Positions 50,586 to 59,533 are shown, numbered from the stretch's first letter. The stretch is DNA of 64,000 nucleotides from Streptomyces lanatus (GCF_014655715.1 NZ_BNBM01000010.1:38800-102799), one strand, 5' to 3'. Notes: generated from the sequence alone by a model not told the origin. Made by a program: numbers and translations.

Positions 50586-53072
50586 CTGGCTGAGGATCGT
50601 CGGATCCGTGATCTTCAGGTCGTCGGCCAGCATCATCGCCTTGCTCAGGATCACCGCGAGCATCCGGTCGCCCTCGTACGGCAGATAGCCCGTCTGCGGG
50701 GTCGCGGCCGGGCTGGACCTGGGGACGATGCACACGTACTGGTCGTGCGGTGTCCTGAGGATGTTGCCCGAGCCGAGGTGGATCCGGTACGTGTGGCGGT
50801 CGCCCTTCACCTGTAGGAAGCGGCCCTCGATGGTGCAGCGGTCGGCGATCGCCAGCCGCGGTATCAGGCGTTCGAGCAGGCCCCGGCGGGTCTGTGCGCT
50901 CGCGCCGAGTTCGCCGAAGCCGTACGACGTCCAGTACTCGCGGTAGCGGCCTTCGGGGCCGCCGTCCTGCCAGGTCGGGTCATTGCCGACGCTGCCCACG
51001 CCGACGAACAGGTCGACGTCGCGCAGGACTTCGGAGAGGACCAGGGGCGGGATGTCCGTCAGGGACAGCGGCTCGACCGGGGTCTCGCCGGCGCGCAGCC
51101 ACATGCGGTACTCGCCGCCGGAGCAGTGCGCCGAGTTCTGCGGGGCGTCGATCGGGTAGAAGCGGACCTGGTCGGTGCGCAGCCGCAGGAAGCTGCCGGA
51201 CTCGGTGATGTCCTCGTAGTTCTCGCCGCTGTCCCCCGCGATCCAGTACTCGGCGCGCAGGCCCCACTGCGGCAGCTCCCGGACGGCGGGCGGCGCCTCG
51301 TCGTCCACGGCCAGGCGCAGCTTGTTGTGCCAGCCCCGGATCGCCGCCAGCGAGTGGAACTGGTGCTGGCGCAGGATGTGCGCCGCGAAGCGGTTGGAGT
51401 ACGTCCCCGTCGCGCGCTCGGCGTCCGTGAGCAGGTACACCTCGCGGTGGGCCTGCTTGAAGGGCTGGGTGATGCCGTGCCGCTCCAGCCAGTCCCGCCA
51501 GGCGACGGTCTCGGCGGGCTCCTGGCCGACGGGGTGCCAGAGCGCGATGTGCGTGCCGTCGGTCACCGGTGTGTCGGCCAGCGTCCGCAGCTCACCGTCC
51601 GCGTACCCGACCGCCGTACCGTCGACCGTCCACAGCAGACGGCGGGCCAGGGTGCCGACCAGCGGGTGGTCGAGGTAGCGCTCGCGCCACGCGGCGTACG
51701 GCCAGGTGCGGCGGGCCAGGAACTGGCGGTCCAGGCGCTCGCTCTGTGCCGAGAGCATCTTGTCGATGTCCTTGACCGCGGCCTTGAGCTCCTTCAGCTC
51801 CTCGGAGTGGTCGCGTCGTACGGCGGCGGGGGCACTCCTGACCGCCTTGCCGCTCGCATTGCGCCAGCTCAGCACCGCCTTGGCGCCATGGACTTCGAGC
51901 AGGGCGGTGACCTCGCCGAGCCGGTGCTCGGCGCGGCCCACCTCGGTCAGGCCGTAGGCCGGTACGGCCAGTTCCTCGACCTCCTCGCGGGCGAGGCCCA
52001 GCGCCTGGGCGCGGGCGTCCAGTTCGGTGTTGAGGACCTTCAGGGTGCCTTTGAAGGTGACTCGGGTGACCAGGCGGGCGAGTTCGGCGAGGGCCGCCTC
52101 GGCGTCGATGCGGGCCAGTGAGATGACCGCGGCGTTGGCGACCTTGGGGTTGACGGGGCCGAGGCCCGCGACCTTGCGCAGGGAGGTCTCGGCGAGGGCG
52201 CCCAGGGTGCGGGCGGTCTCGGGGTGCGCGGGCAGCAGGGAGAGCAGCCAGGTCAGTCCGCGCAGGGCGTCGGCGTTGTAAGGGTCGAAGGTGGCGTTGG
52301 GATTCGGGCCGTAGGCCGGTACGAGCAGGTCGCGGGTGCGCGGCCGGCCCGCCAGGCGCAGCCAGGACAGCAGCCGTTCGCGCACTTCGTCGGCGTCGAG
52401 CGGCACGATCAGCGCGCGTCCTGTCCGGTCCCACTTGGCGGACGGGCGGGCGGAGGTCGCGGTGGCCGCGTGGGCGAGCAGCCGCCGCCAGTCGTCGCCG
52501 AGTTCGTCCGCGTCGGCGAGGGCGCGGTCGGACCATGCCTCACCGGGGTTCACTGCGGGGCCGTCGAGCCTCGCGACCAGCTCCCCCAGCAGCTTCTTGC
52601 CGTTGTACACCGTGAGATACGAGCGGCGGATCACGGCGACGAACTCGGCGGACAGCTCCCGCCCGTCGGCGAGTTCCTGATCGGCGAGCCGGATGAGCCC
52701 GCTCGTGTCATGGTGGACGTCCTGGTCCGCGATCACTCCGATCAGCGCGGTGCGGGTGTCGGGGGGCTGTCCCTCGACGGCCGCCCGCATCAGCCGGAAG
52801 CTGTTGAGCAGATTCACGACATGGCGGCGCCCGGCGGTGCCGCGCTCCAGTTCGTCGTAGCGCGTGGCCAGGGCGTGCAGGAGCCGCGCCTGAAAGGCTT
52901 CGTCCGCGGCGACGACCGCCTGGGCGACCTGGTGGCCCTCGCGGCGCCACTTGCCGTCGGTCGTCGCCATCAGCGCGAGGAGTTCGGGGACGAGCCGCTC
53001 GGCGTCCTCGGCGGCGACCAGGCCGAGGGCGTCGTCGACCAGCTGGAGGTACTCCGGAGTCGAGAGTGCCAT
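50580..53072 (-). CDS. DUF4132 domain-containing protein (MolR-like)
   Basis: An 830-residue cytoplasmic protein. N-terminal half is helical HEAT-like (LALMATTDGKWRREGHQVAQAV, LHALATRYDELERG, LTWLLSLLPAHPETARTLGAL, VNPKVANAAVISLARIDAEAALAELARLV). The C-terminal half has DUF4132 features: EPAETVAWRDWLERHGITQPFKQAHREVYLLTDAE, NRFAAHILRQHQFHSLAAIRGW, SEVLRDVDLFVGVGSVGNDP, FLQVKGDRHTYRIHLGSGNI. Function unproven; E. coli MolR family proteins were linked to molybdate metabolism and WGR-type proteins. It is coupled to the upstream small gene by TGATG. Confidence 0.85.
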   Translation of the reverse strand: MALSTPEYLQLVDDALGLVAAEDAERLVPELLALMATTDGKWRREGHQVAQAVVAADEAFQARLLHALATRYDELERGTAGRRHVVNLLNSFRLMRAAVEGQPPDTRTALIGVIADQDVHHDTSGLIRLADQELADGRELSAEFVAVIRRSYLTVYNGKKLLGELVARLDGPAVNPGEAWSDRALADADELGDDWRRLLAHAATATSARPSAKWDRTGRALIVPLDADEVRERLLSWLRLAGRPRTRDLLVPAYGPNPNATFDPYNADALRGLTWLLSLLPAHPETARTLGALAETSLRKVAGLGPVNPKVANAAVISLARIDAEAALAELARLVTRVTFKGTLKVLNTELDARAQALGLAREEVEELAVPAYGLTEVGRAEHRLGEVTALLEVHGAKAVLSWRNASGKAVRSAPAAVRRDHSEELKELKAAVKDIDKMLSAQSERLDRQFLARRTWPYAAWRERYLDHPLVGTLARRLLWTVDGTAVGYADGELRTLADTPVTDGTHIALWHPVGQEPAETVAWRDWLERHGITQPFKQAHREVYLLTDAERATGTYSNRFAAHILRQHQFHSLAAIRGWHNKLRLAVDDEAPPAVRELPQWGLRAEYWIAGDSGENYEDITESGSFLRLRTDQVRFYPIDAPQNSAHCSGGEYRMWLRAGETPVEPLSLTDIPPLVLSEVLRDVDLFVGVGSVGNDPTWQDGGPEGRYREYWTSYGFGELGASAQTRRGLLERLIPRLAIADRCTIEGRFLQVKGDRHTYRIHLGSGNILRTPHDQYVCIVPRSSPAATPQTGYLPYEGDRMLAVILSKAMMLADDLKITDPTILSQL

Positions 53073-53464
53073 CAGCCACCCACCAGGGCGACGAGCTTGA
53101 GGAAGGTGATCTCGGTGCCGAGTGCGAGCTCGATCTCGTCGTCGAGGTCGGTGACCTGACGGTCCCCCACGAGCACCAGGAAGCCGTTGCCCGCGAAGGC
53201 CTTCAGCGCCTGCTGAGTCTGCGCCTCGGGGTCTATGCGGCGGGCCTCGCGCATCGCGTATCCGTTCAGCACGCGCTCGGCGTCCTTCGGCTGCACGAGG
53301 CCCTGGAAGACCTCCGGTGTGCGCGCGTTGTACTCGGCGACCTCCTGGAACACGCGGCGGCGGATCAGCTCACGCACGGTGAGCCGCTCCTCGGCGATCT
53401 CCAGCCCCCAGCCGTCGCTGCGGCGCCCACTCGTCGTCTCGTCGACGAACCTCACGATTCCCAT
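53072..53464 (-). CDS. Conserved hypothetical partner of the DUF4132 gene
   Basis: A 130-residue protein MGIVRFVDETTSGRRSDGWGL, then EIAEERLTVRELIRRRVFQEVAEYNARTPEVFQGLVQPKDAERVLNGYAM and ALKAFAGNGFLVLVGDRQVTDLDDEIELALGTEITFLKLVALVGG. The C-terminus has the form of a short ubiquitin-like/phage-tail-accessory beta module, but no family is recognised with confidence. Its stop overlaps the DUF4132 start (TGATG), so the two are co-translated and probably act together. Confidence 0.8.
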   Translation of the reverse strand: MGIVRFVDETTSGRRSDGWGLEIAEERLTVRELIRRRVFQEVAEYNARTPEVFQGLVQPKDAERVLNGYAMREARRIDPEAQTQQALKAFAGNGFLVLVGDRQVTDLDDEIELALGTEITFLKLVALVGG

Positions 53465-53532
53465 GCCAACGACAGTACGATCCGGCACTGACAATCACCG
53501 GATCCGGCCGATCATCGCCTTACTCTGACGGT

Positions 53533-53943
53533 ATGTCAGATGACGAGTCGTACGAACTGCTCGGGTTCGACAACGTGCTGCTGCCGGTCGGCGACCTGGC
53601 CGAGGCCGTCCTGTTCTACGAGCGGGCCGGGTTCACGGTCGGGTTCCGGCTCGACGAGGCCGGGATCGCCCTGCTGAAGGTCGGCGGCGAGACGCCGGGC
53701 CTCCTGCTGCGCCAGGAGGACGAGTTGGGGCACCGGCCGCCGCCGTGGCCCTCGCCCCGCCTGTGGCTGGAGGTGCCGGACGCGCGGGCGGCGGCGCGGA
53801 AGCTGGGTGACGCGGGGATCGAGACGCTCGACCCACCCTTCTCCGTGGCCACCGGCTGGACCGTCGAGATCGCCGACCCCTGGGGCAACATCGTCGGATT
53901 CACGGACTACTCCAAACGGCCGGAGCTCGGACGCAGACCGTGA
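53533..53943 (+). CDS. VOC family (glyoxalase/bleomycin-resistance-like) protein
   Basis: A 136-residue single-module protein of the vicinal-oxygen-chelate fold: FDNVLLPVGDLAEAVLFYERAGFTVGFRLDEAGIALLKVGGE ... WLEVPDARAAARKLGDAGIETLDPPFSVATGWTVEIADPWGNIVGFTDY. Dimers form the active or binding site. No neighbour indicates a substrate. Divergent from the DUF4132 pair. Confidence 0.9.
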   Translation: MSDDESYELLGFDNVLLPVGDLAEAVLFYERAGFTVGFRLDEAGIALLKVGGETPGLLLRQEDELGHRPPPWPSPRLWLEVPDARAAARKLGDAGIETLDPPFSVATGWTVEIADPWGNIVGFTDYSKRPELGRRP

Positions 53944-53998
53944 CCGGAGTGCCGCCCCGGACGTGACGCAGGCCTCACCGGACCTCGCCCTCATTGAG

Positions 53999-54012
53999 TT
54001 GAACATGTTCAA
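53999..54012. promoter_or_regulatory. Palindromic operator 1 overlapping a promoter
   Basis: TTGAACATGTTCAA is a perfect 14-bp palindrome. Its first six bases, TTGAAC, also fit a -35 box with TACAGT (54023-54028) as -10 at 18 bp spacing, so a bound repressor would cover the promoter. Confidence 0.8.
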
Positions 54013-54044
54013 AGACAGGGTCTACAGTCTTCCCTGTCAGCGTT

Positions 54045-54058
54045 TTGAACGTGTTCAA
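54045..54058. promoter_or_regulatory. Palindromic operator 2
   Basis: TTGAACGTGTTCAA has the same arms TTGAAC/GTTCAA as operator 1 with a slightly different centre; centre-to-centre distance 46 bp. It is 13 bp before the start codon of the membrane protein gene and next to its ribosome binding site. Confidence 0.8.
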
Positions 54059-54071
54059 GAAGGGGGAGGCC

Positions 54072-54479
54072 ATGGACCGCACGGTCATCGCCTACGTCAT
54101 CTACCTGGTCGTCAGCATCGCGCTCACCGTCTGGGTGGCCCGCACACTCAGCCACAACGGGCGCATCTTCCTCGCCGATGTGCTGCGCGGCAACGAGAAG
54201 CTCGCCGAAGCCGTGAACCACCTGCTGGTGGTCGGCTTCTACCTCGTCAACCTCGGCTTCGTCGCGCTGTATCTGAGCGACGACGACACCGTCCTCGACA
54301 CCCGAGGCGTCTTCGAGGCCCTGTCGACCAAGCTCGGCGTGGTGCTGCTGGTGCTCGGCGTGATGCACCTGGGCAACGTCTATGTGCTCAACAAGATCCG
54401 GCGGCGCGGGGCGATGGAGCGCGAGCAGGTGCCGCCGGTCCCGCCGCAGGGCTGGGCCGCTCCGTCGGCCGGGGCCTGA
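54072..54479 (+). CDS. Small membrane protein of unknown function
   Basis: A 135-residue protein with three predicted helices: RTVIAYVIYLVVSIALTVWVARTL, VNHLLVVGFYLVNLGFVALYLS and FEALSTKLGVVLLVLGVMHLGNVYVLNKI. The tail is a Pro-rich cytoplasmic sequence. GGGGGAGG lies before the ATG. Two copies of TTGAAC-N2-GTTCAA in its promoter mark tight regulation by an unlinked factor. The DCC-type gene 6 bp downstream is in the same transcript. Confidence 0.85.
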   Translation: MDRTVIAYVIYLVVSIALTVWVARTLSHNGRIFLADVLRGNEKLAEAVNHLLVVGFYLVNLGFVALYLSDDDTVLDTRGVFEALSTKLGVVLLVLGVMHLGNVYVLNKIRRRGAMEREQVPPVPPQGWAAPSAGA

Positions 54480-54485
54480 GCCGAC

Positions 54486-54953
54486 ATGACCGCCGGGTAC
54501 GCGGTGCGCGGGCTCACCGTCCTCTACGACGCCCAGTGCTCCTTGTGCACCTTCCTGCGGGACTGGCTCGTGAAGCAGCCCCAGTTGGTGCCCCTGGAGA
54601 TGGTGCCCGCCGGGTCGGAGGAGGCCCGGCGGCGCTACCCCGGGCTCGACCACGGCGCCACCCTCGACGAGATCACCGTCGTCGGCGACGCCGGGCAGGT
54701 CTACAGGGGCAGCGCGGCCTGGATCGTCACGCTGTGGGCGCTGCGCGAGCACAGGGGACTCGCGCATCGCCTCAGCACTCCGGCCGGGGCACTGGTCGCC
54801 AAGGGGGCCGTGCTCGCCGCCGCGAACTGGCGCGGCGGTCAGAGGGGCGGTCGGTCCTATCGGGCGCAGGACGGATGGTCGTACGACCCGAGTTGGGGCT
54901 GGGCGTACAACCCGCCTGGCTGTGGGGACGGTACCTGTACGACCACACGGTGA
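54486..54953 (+). CDS. DCC-family thiol-disulfide oxidoreductase-like protein (DUF393)
   Basis: A 155-residue cytoplasmic protein with the redox motif near the N-terminus: LTVLYDAQCSLCTFLRDWL (Asp-x-x-Cys-x-x-Cys). It continues with LVPLEMVPAGSEEARRRYPGLDHGATLDEITVVG and AAWIVTLWALREHRGLAHRLSTPAGALVAKGAV, the normal family order. The C-terminal region is Gly/Ser/Trp-rich (GRSYRAQDGWSYDPSWGWAY) and ends in CGDGTC, unlike typical members. Immediately downstream of the operator-controlled membrane gene. Confidence 0.88.
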   Translation: MTAGYAVRGLTVLYDAQCSLCTFLRDWLVKQPQLVPLEMVPAGSEEARRRYPGLDHGATLDEITVVGDAGQVYRGSAAWIVTLWALREHRGLAHRLSTPAGALVAKGAVLAAANWRGGQRGGRSYRAQDGWSYDPSWGWAYNPPGCGDGTCTTTR

Positions 54954-55119
54954 GGCCGGGCGCGGACGGCTCCCTTTCGGACTCCGTCCCGGACGCGCCC
55001 TTCCAAAACCCCGCTGGGATTGGCACGCTGCCCCAGGTTCACCCTGCGCACTCGCACCGGCTGTCGGCTGCCGGGCGGCCGTCCGGTCGCCCGGTCCCCC
55101 CATCGCAGAAGGAGTCCGC

Positions 55120-56121
55120 GTGAGAGGCATACCCCGCATACCCCGCATACCCCGCTCCGTCCTCGGCGCCCTGGTCGGCGTCACCGCACTGCTCACCACA
55201 GGCGCCCTCGCCACCCCCGCGGGCGCCGCGCCGCAGCCCGGCACCTCCACCGGCGTCAGCTCGGTCCCGGCCGGCGCACAGCAGCAGGCCCGTGACTTCT
55301 GGACCGCGGAGCGGATGCGCGCGGCGACTCCGCTCGACCTGGTCACCGTCGACGGCCACTTCGACGGCGGTGCGGCGCCCCTCAAGGGGCAGGCGACCAA
55401 GGTCGCGCCGACCACGCCGACCGAGATCGGCCCGACGGCCTTCCCGAACGGCGGCGGCCAGTGGACCGGCGGCGGCGCGGTCGTCTCCACGGCGGGCCGC
55501 GTCTTCTTCACCTACCAGGGCCGTACGGCGTCCTGCTCCGGCAATGCCGTCACCAGCAACAACAAGAGCACCGTCATCACGGCAGGGCACTGTGTGAAGC
55601 TGGAGGGCGCCTGGCACACCAACTGGGTCTTCGTGCCCGGCTACCACGACGGACAGGCCCCCCACGGCCGCTGGACCGCGTCGAAGACCCTGTCCACACC
55701 TCAGTGGACGGCGAGCGAGGACATTAACTACGACGTCGGCGCGGCCGTCGTCGCCCCGCTGGACGGCAAGCTCCTGACGGACGTCGTGGGCGGGCAGGGG
55801 CTGGCCTTCAACACCGGCTACAACCTGCGGATGTACTCCTTCGGCTTCCCGGCCGCCGACCCGTACGACGGCGAGAAGTTCATCTACTGCAGCGGCACCA
55901 CCGACCGGGACTTCCTGCTGTCGAACGACCACGGCATGAACTGCGACATGACGGGCGGCGCCAGCGGCGGCCCCTGGTTCACGCAGTTCGACGAGGCCAC
56001 GGGCAAGGGCCTGCTGTCCTCGGTGAACAGCTTCAAGTACAACTTCCTGCCGACCCGGATGTACGGCCCGTACTTCGGGGCCGACGCCCAGAACCTGTAC
56101 CAGACGGCACAGGCCTCCTGA
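55120..56121 (+). CDS. Secreted trypsin-like serine peptidase
   Basis: A 333-residue exported chymotrypsin-fold protease. The signal peptide ends in TPAGAAP. A pro-region (to about residue 105) precedes the catalytic domain: STVITAGHCVKLEG (His), DINYDVGAAVV (Asp), MTGGASGGPWFTQF (Ser), resembling glutamyl-endopeptidase/V8-like enzymes. Strong AGAAGGAG before the GTG. The N-terminal IPRIPRIPR comes from three tandem copies of a 9-bp unit. It likely acts on extracellular protein substrates. Confidence 0.9.
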   Translation: MRGIPRIPRIPRSVLGALVGVTALLTTGALATPAGAAPQPGTSTGVSSVPAGAQQQARDFWTAERMRAATPLDLVTVDGHFDGGAAPLKGQATKVAPTTPTEIGPTAFPNGGGQWTGGGAVVSTAGRVFFTYQGRTASCSGNAVTSNNKSTVITAGHCVKLEGAWHTNWVFVPGYHDGQAPHGRWTASKTLSTPQWTASEDINYDVGAAVVAPLDGKLLTDVVGGQGLAFNTGYNLRMYSFGFPAADPYDGEKFIYCSGTTDRDFLLSNDHGMNCDMTGGASGGPWFTQFDEATGKGLLSSVNSFKYNFLPTRMYGPYFGADAQNLYQTAQAS

Positions 56122-56158
56122 CGGTCGGCCGAAACGGCACTCGTTAGGCTCTCGTTCC

Positions 56159-56935
56159 GTGTCCTCGAAGAACGACCGCCCTGAACAGGGCGACGCGCCC
56201 ACCAAGTCCGAGCAGACCCGTGCCCTGATCCTGGAGACAGCCATGCGGCTGTTCCAGGAACGGGGCTACGACAAGACGACCATGCGGGCGATCGCCCAGG
56301 AGGCCGGGGTCTCGGTCGGCAACGCGTACTACTACTTCGCGGGCAAGGAACATCTGATCCAGGGCTTCTACGACCGGATCGCCGCCGAGCACCGGGCGGC
56401 GATCCGGGGCGTCCTGGCCAGGGAGACCGACCTGGAGGCACGCCTCGCGGGTGTGCTGAAGGTGTGGCTGGACATCGCCACGCCGTACCACGAGTTCGCG
56501 GTGCAGTTCTTCAAGAACGCCGCCGATCCCGACAGCCCGCTCAGCCCCTTCTCCGCCGAGTCGGAGCACGCGCGCGTGGAGGCCATCGCCATCCACCGGG
56601 AGGTGCTGGCAGGAGCGACGAAGACCAAGGTGCCCGAGGAACTGCGGGACGTCCTGCCCGAGCTGATGTGGCTCTCCCAGATGGGCCTCGTCCTGTACTG
56701 GGTCTTCGACCGCACCGAGGGCCGCGAGCGCAGCTACCGGCTCGCCGAGCGGGGCGCCCGGCTGACCGCGCGGGGCGTGTCCCTGGCACGGTTCCGGGTG
56801 CTGCGGCCCCTGGTGCGCGAGGTGCATGAGCTGTTCACGGACTTCCTGCCGGGGATGACGAACGCCATCCCGGACCCGGCCAAGAAGAAGGGGCCTTCCG
56901 GCAAGGGGGCGTCCGCCGAGGACGAGCGCCCCTGA
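56159..56935 (+). CDS. TetR/AcrR family transcriptional regulator
   Basis: A 258-residue regulator. HTH at about residues 25-65 (ALILETAMRLFQERGYDKTTMRAIAQEAGVSVGNAYYYFAGKEHLIQGFY). The ligand domain is larger than usual (VWLDIATPYHEFAVQFFKNAADP, RGVSLARFRVLRPLVREVHELF), with a Lys-rich tail. GTG start 37 bp after the protease. It converges on the MMPL exporter gene, which it may regulate; there is no palindrome visible directly upstream of itself. Confidence 0.9.
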   Translation: MSSKNDRPEQGDAPTKSEQTRALILETAMRLFQERGYDKTTMRAIAQEAGVSVGNAYYYFAGKEHLIQGFYDRIAAEHRAAIRGVLARETDLEARLAGVLKVWLDIATPYHEFAVQFFKNAADPDSPLSPFSAESEHARVEAIAIHREVLAGATKTKVPEELRDVLPELMWLSQMGLVLYWVFDRTEGRERSYRLAERGARLTARGVSLARFRVLRPLVREVHELFTDFLPGMTNAIPDPAKKKGPSGKGASAEDERP

Positions 56936-56953
56936 AACCGCCTCCGGCGCCCT

Positions 56954-59383
56954 TCAGTTGACGGCGTCCACCTCTCCCTCGGCCAGCTCCACGTCGTGCA
57001 CCAGCGGCCCGTCCGTCACCACCACCTGCCCGGCCCGGGACCCGTACGACTCGGCGCTCGTCGCCAGCAGATAGGTGCCCGGCGCCGGCACCGAGACGAT
57101 GTACGAGCCGTCGGCCAGGGACGACACCCCGTCGAGGCGGCGCCCGCCCTGCGTCAGCAGCGTTACGGCGGCGCCCTCGACCGGTTCGCCGTCGGGGGTG
57201 CGGATGAAGCCGTGGACGACGGAGGAGCGGCCCTCGCCGACCGGTTCCTCCTCGGCCGCCGGCGCCTCCTCCTTCGGCTCGACCGCGAGATGCGGCAGCC
57301 GCTTCTCCAGCCAGTCCGGCAGCCACCAGTTGGACCTGCCGAGCATGTGCATCGCGGCCGGCACCAGTGCCGTACGCAGGATGAAGGCGTCCAGGGCGAC
57401 GGCCGCCGCGAGTCCGATGCCCGCCATCGCGCCCTCCATGTCGCCGCTCAGCACGAACGCGCTGAACACGCAGATCATGATCAGGGCGGCGGAGTTGATG
57501 ACCCGGCTGGTCTCGGCGAGGCCGACGCGCACCGCGCGCGCGTTGTCCTTCGTGTGCACCCATTCCTCGTGCATCCGGCTGACCAGGAACACCTGGTAGT
57601 CCATGGAGAGGCCGAACAGCAGGGACAGCATGATGACCGGCAGGAAGGAGGTGATCGGGCCCTCCTTGCCGACGCCGATCAGCTCCGTGCCCCAGCCCCA
57701 CTGGAAGATCGCCACCAGGACACCGAAGGACGCGGCGGCCGCGATGAGGTTCATCAGGGCGGCCGTCAGCGGCACCACCAGCGAGCGGAAGGCCACCATC
57801 AGCAGCAGGAAGCCGAGGGCGATGATCGTCGCGACGAAGTACGGCAGCCGGTCCGCCGTCACCGCCGCGAAGTCCTTGAAGACGGCCGTCACTCCGCCGA
57901 CATGGGCCTCGGCGGCCCCGGCCCGCGGGATCACGTCGTCGCGCAGCCGGTCGATGAGCTGGTCGGTCTGTTCGGACTGGGGTGAGGTCGTCGGGACGAC
58001 CTGGATGACCGTGACGTCGTTGGCGGGCGGCAGGGCGACCGCCTGGGCGACACCCTCGGTCGTCCGGATGCCGTCGACCAGACCGGCGGGCGCGTCGCCC
58101 TCCACGACAACCTGGAGGGGCCCGTTGAAGCCGGGCCCGAAGCCCTCGGCGAGCAGGTCGTAGGCCTGGCGGGTGGTGGTCGACTCCTGGTGGTTGCCCT
58201 GGTCGGTGGCGCCCAGGCGCAGCGACAGCACGGGGATCGCGAGGATCGCCATGACGACGACGGCCAGCGCCGCGACCGGACGCGGGCGCCTTTGGACGTA
58301 CGACGACCAGCGCGCCGCGAGCCCGCTCGCCTCCGCCGGTTCCGGTCCCGCCACGGCGAGCCGGTGCCGCTGCCGGCGGCTGAGCACCCGCATCCCGAGC
58401 AGGCCGAGGAGGGCCGGCAGCAGGGTGATCGCGGCCAGCACGCTGAGGACGACGGTGAGCGAGGTGGCGACGACCACGCCGTCCAGGAACCGCATGTTCA
58501 TCACCAGCATGCCGGCGAGGGCGATGCACACCGTGCCGCCCGCGAACAGCACCGCGCGCCCCGAGGTGTTGAGGGCGGTCACGGCCGCCTCCTCCGGCTT
58601 CATCCCGCGCAGGATGCCGCGCCGATGCCGGGTGACGATGAACAGGGCGTAGTCGATGCCGACGCCGAGGCCGATCAGTGAGCCGAGCAACGGGGCCACT
58701 TCGGGCACGTCGGTGACATGGCTCATCAGCATCGTCGCGATCATGCCGGTGCCGACGCCCGCGATCGCCACGACGATCGGCAGCAGCATCGCGAACAGCG
58801 ACCCGAACGCGAGGAACAGCACGACCGCCGCCGCGAGGATGCCGACCGCCTCCGCGATGCCCTGCGGCGGCTCCTGGGTGCGCGCGACGGCCTGGCCGCC
58901 CAGCTCGACCTGGAGTCCGCCCTGTTCCGCGGCCTGCGCCCTGTCGACGACGTCCTCGATCAGTTCCTTGGGGATCGCGTTCGCCTGCTCGGTGAACGTG
59001 ACCTGGGCGTACGCGATCCGCCCGTCCCGGCTGATCTGCGCGGCCCCTTGTGCCGCGTACGGGTCGGTGACCTCACCGACCCCCTTCATCCGCCCGATCT
59101 CCCGCAGGGCGGGCTCGATCCGGGTCCGCACGGAGTCGTCCCGTACGGACCCCTCGTCCACCTTCCACACCACCATGTCGGTGTCGCCCGCGCGCTCCGG
59201 GAAGGCCTTCTCCATCAGGGCGTACGCGGTGGCCGAGTCGGTGTCCGGGAGGGAGAAGTCGTTCGCGTAGTTCGTCCCGGCGCTCGAACTCGCCGCGCCC
59301 AGGCCGAACAGTGCCCCCAACCACAGCAACAGGACCACCAGCCGGTGCCGATAGCACCACCGTGCCAATGCCGCCACGCTCAA
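56954..59383 (-). CDS. MMPL/RND exporter with a C-terminal carboxypeptidase-regulatory-like domain
   Basis: An 809-residue transporter with twelve hydrophobic helices in two halves (AEAVGILAAAVVLFLAFGSLF ... LGVGIDYALFIVTRHRRGILRG, and LPYFVATIIALGFLLLMVAF ... LLFGLSMDYQVFLVSRMHEEWV), each with the GxGxDYxLF/V motif that holds the proton-relay acid. The cytoplasmic C-terminus (about 720-809) is a carboxypeptidase-regulatory-like beta fold: HGFIRTPDGEPVEGAAVTLLTQGGRRLDGVSSLADGSYIVSVPAPGTYLL. It exports lipids or drugs (family). Divergent from the response regulator gene. Confidence 0.93.
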   Translation of the reverse strand: MSVAALARWCYRHRLVVLLLWLGALFGLGAASSSAGTNYANDFSLPDTDSATAYALMEKAFPERAGDTDMVVWKVDEGSVRDDSVRTRIEPALREIGRMKGVGEVTDPYAAQGAAQISRDGRIAYAQVTFTEQANAIPKELIEDVVDRAQAAEQGGLQVELGGQAVARTQEPPQGIAEAVGILAAAVVLFLAFGSLFAMLLPIVVAIAGVGTGMIATMLMSHVTDVPEVAPLLGSLIGLGVGIDYALFIVTRHRRGILRGMKPEEAAVTALNTSGRAVLFAGGTVCIALAGMLVMNMRFLDGVVVATSLTVVLSVLAAITLLPALLGLLGMRVLSRRQRHRLAVAGPEPAEASGLAARWSSYVQRRPRPVAALAVVVMAILAIPVLSLRLGATDQGNHQESTTTRQAYDLLAEGFGPGFNGPLQVVVEGDAPAGLVDGIRTTEGVAQAVALPPANDVTVIQVVPTTSPQSEQTDQLIDRLRDDVIPRAGAAEAHVGGVTAVFKDFAAVTADRLPYFVATIIALGFLLLMVAFRSLVVPLTAALMNLIAAAASFGVLVAIFQWGWGTELIGVGKEGPITSFLPVIMLSLLFGLSMDYQVFLVSRMHEEWVHTKDNARAVRVGLAETSRVINSAALIMICVFSAFVLSGDMEGAMAGIGLAAAVALDAFILRTALVPAAMHMLGRSNWWLPDWLEKRLPHLAVEPKEEAPAAEEEPVGEGRSSVVHGFIRTPDGEPVEGAAVTLLTQGGRRLDGVSSLADGSYIVSVPAPGTYLLATSAESYGSRAGQVVVTDGPLVHDVELAEGEVDAVN

Positions 59384-59490
59384 CGCTCCTTATTCGGTTC
59401 GGATGGTCCCCCAGGTCCTGGGCAACAGCATTGGCGTCGGCACGCACGCGTGGGCATGCGCGGGCCATGACTCTCAAGGAACTCCAAAGC

Positions 59491-59520
59491 GCGGGCCCAC
59501 CCCGTTGTCAGTGGGCCCGC
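59491..59520. promoter_or_regulatory. Long inverted repeat before the response regulator
   Basis: GCGGGCCCAC (59491-59500) and GTGGGCCCGC (59511-59520) are perfect 10-bp arms separated by 10 bases, ending 13 bp before the ATG. It may be an operator or an mRNA hairpin in the leader of the regulator, or an insulator in this divergent region. Confidence 0.6.
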
Positions 59521-59533
59521 CGATACTGGGGGC

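Noticed and set aside
53999..54012. LexA (SOS) box
   Set aside because: Actinobacterial LexA sites have GAAC and GTTC four bases apart; here only two bases separate them.
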